From Ruminococcaceae bacterium UBA1865 (lineage in GTDB: Bacteria; Bacillota; Clostridia; Oscillospirales; Acutalibacteraceae): DNA of 6,421 nt. This document shows, piece after piece, positions 6,318-6,421 of the stretch (positions are counted from its first letter, which is position 1; each line of letters starts with the position of its first letter). The notes beneath the pieces were generated by a model. The model was not told the origin of the DNA, made no database searches, and saw only the letters and a program-made list of their open reading frames with translations. The DNA lies in the NCBI GenBank assembly GCA_002338255.1, contig DDHX01000064.1:12181-18601 (forward strand), read 5' to 3'. The position numbers and the translations under genes are program-made.

Positions 6318-6378
6318 AACAACACCCCCCTGTGCAGATTAACACTGCACAGGGGGTGTTGTTGCTGTTGTGGTTTTT
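6318..6378 (+). terminator. Strong terminator-like hairpin at the end of the liv operon
   Basis: The left arm 6318-6337 pairs with the right arm 6345-6363, forming 19 base pairs with one bulged C (six Cs opposite five Gs) and a 7-base loop ATTAACA. The GC-rich core is CTGTGCAG/CTGCACAG. The T-run is imperfect: a T/G-rich stretch follows the stem and TTTTT appears only at 6374-6378, about 10 bases on. It most likely ends liv transcription, or protects the 3' end of the mRNA if readthrough occurs. Confidence 0.68.
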
Positions 6379-6383
6379 AAAAT

Positions 6384-6413
6384 TTGATAAAAATATGATA
6401 ATGTGAGAATAAT
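6384..6413 (+). promoter_or_regulatory. Candidate promoter for a gene to the right
   Basis: TTGATA (6384-6389) and AATAAT (6408-6413) are separated by 18 bases, just after the liv terminator and close to the window edge. The sequence is AT-rich, so chance matches are likely. No start codon with a ribosome binding site follows within the window. Confidence 0.3.
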
Positions 6414-6421
6414 GCCTTCTT

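Overview
The window is an ordinary stretch of transport genes, probably from a Gram-positive, low-to-moderate-GC Clostridia-type bacterium. That assignment is inferred from strong AGGAGG-type ribosome binding sites, a lipoprotein-anchored (not periplasmic) binding protein, sigma-A-like promoter elements and AT-rich intergenic DNA. No gene is diagnostic of a genus. All genes are on the + strand.

Bases 1-1157 hold the C-terminal ~384 codons of an OppA-type (SBP family 5) oligopeptide-binding protein, cut by the left edge. A good intrinsic terminator follows (1173-1207). Bases 1158-1564 contain no credible gene. They hold that terminator, about 210 bases of AT-rich DNA with short palindromes, a near-consensus promoter (TTGCAC, 17-base spacer, TATAAT, 1422-1450) and a leader of about 108 bases.

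Bases 1565-6258 form a complete five-gene branched-chain amino acid (Liv/HAAT) ABC importer operon: livK (lipoprotein receptor), livH and livM (membrane permeases), livG and livF (ATPases). LivK would capture leucine/isoleucine/valine or a related amino acid outside the membrane. LivH and LivM form the channel, and LivG and LivF power uptake by ATP hydrolysis. A 121-base gap after livK holds a perfect 11-bp hairpin with no U-tract, a plausible device for making more binding protein than permease. livH-livM-livG-livF are then spaced by only 3, 3 and 1 bases, which suggests translational coupling.

After livF come a weak hairpin with a pyrimidine tract and then a strong 19-bp hairpin, probably tandem terminators. 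The last ~40 bases contain a low-confidence candidate promoter for whatever lies to the right.

I found no new defence, mobile, RNA or biosynthetic system. The most checkable points are the livK-livH hairpin, the palindromes around the livK promoter, and start sites for livH and livF that lie downstream of the longest open frame.
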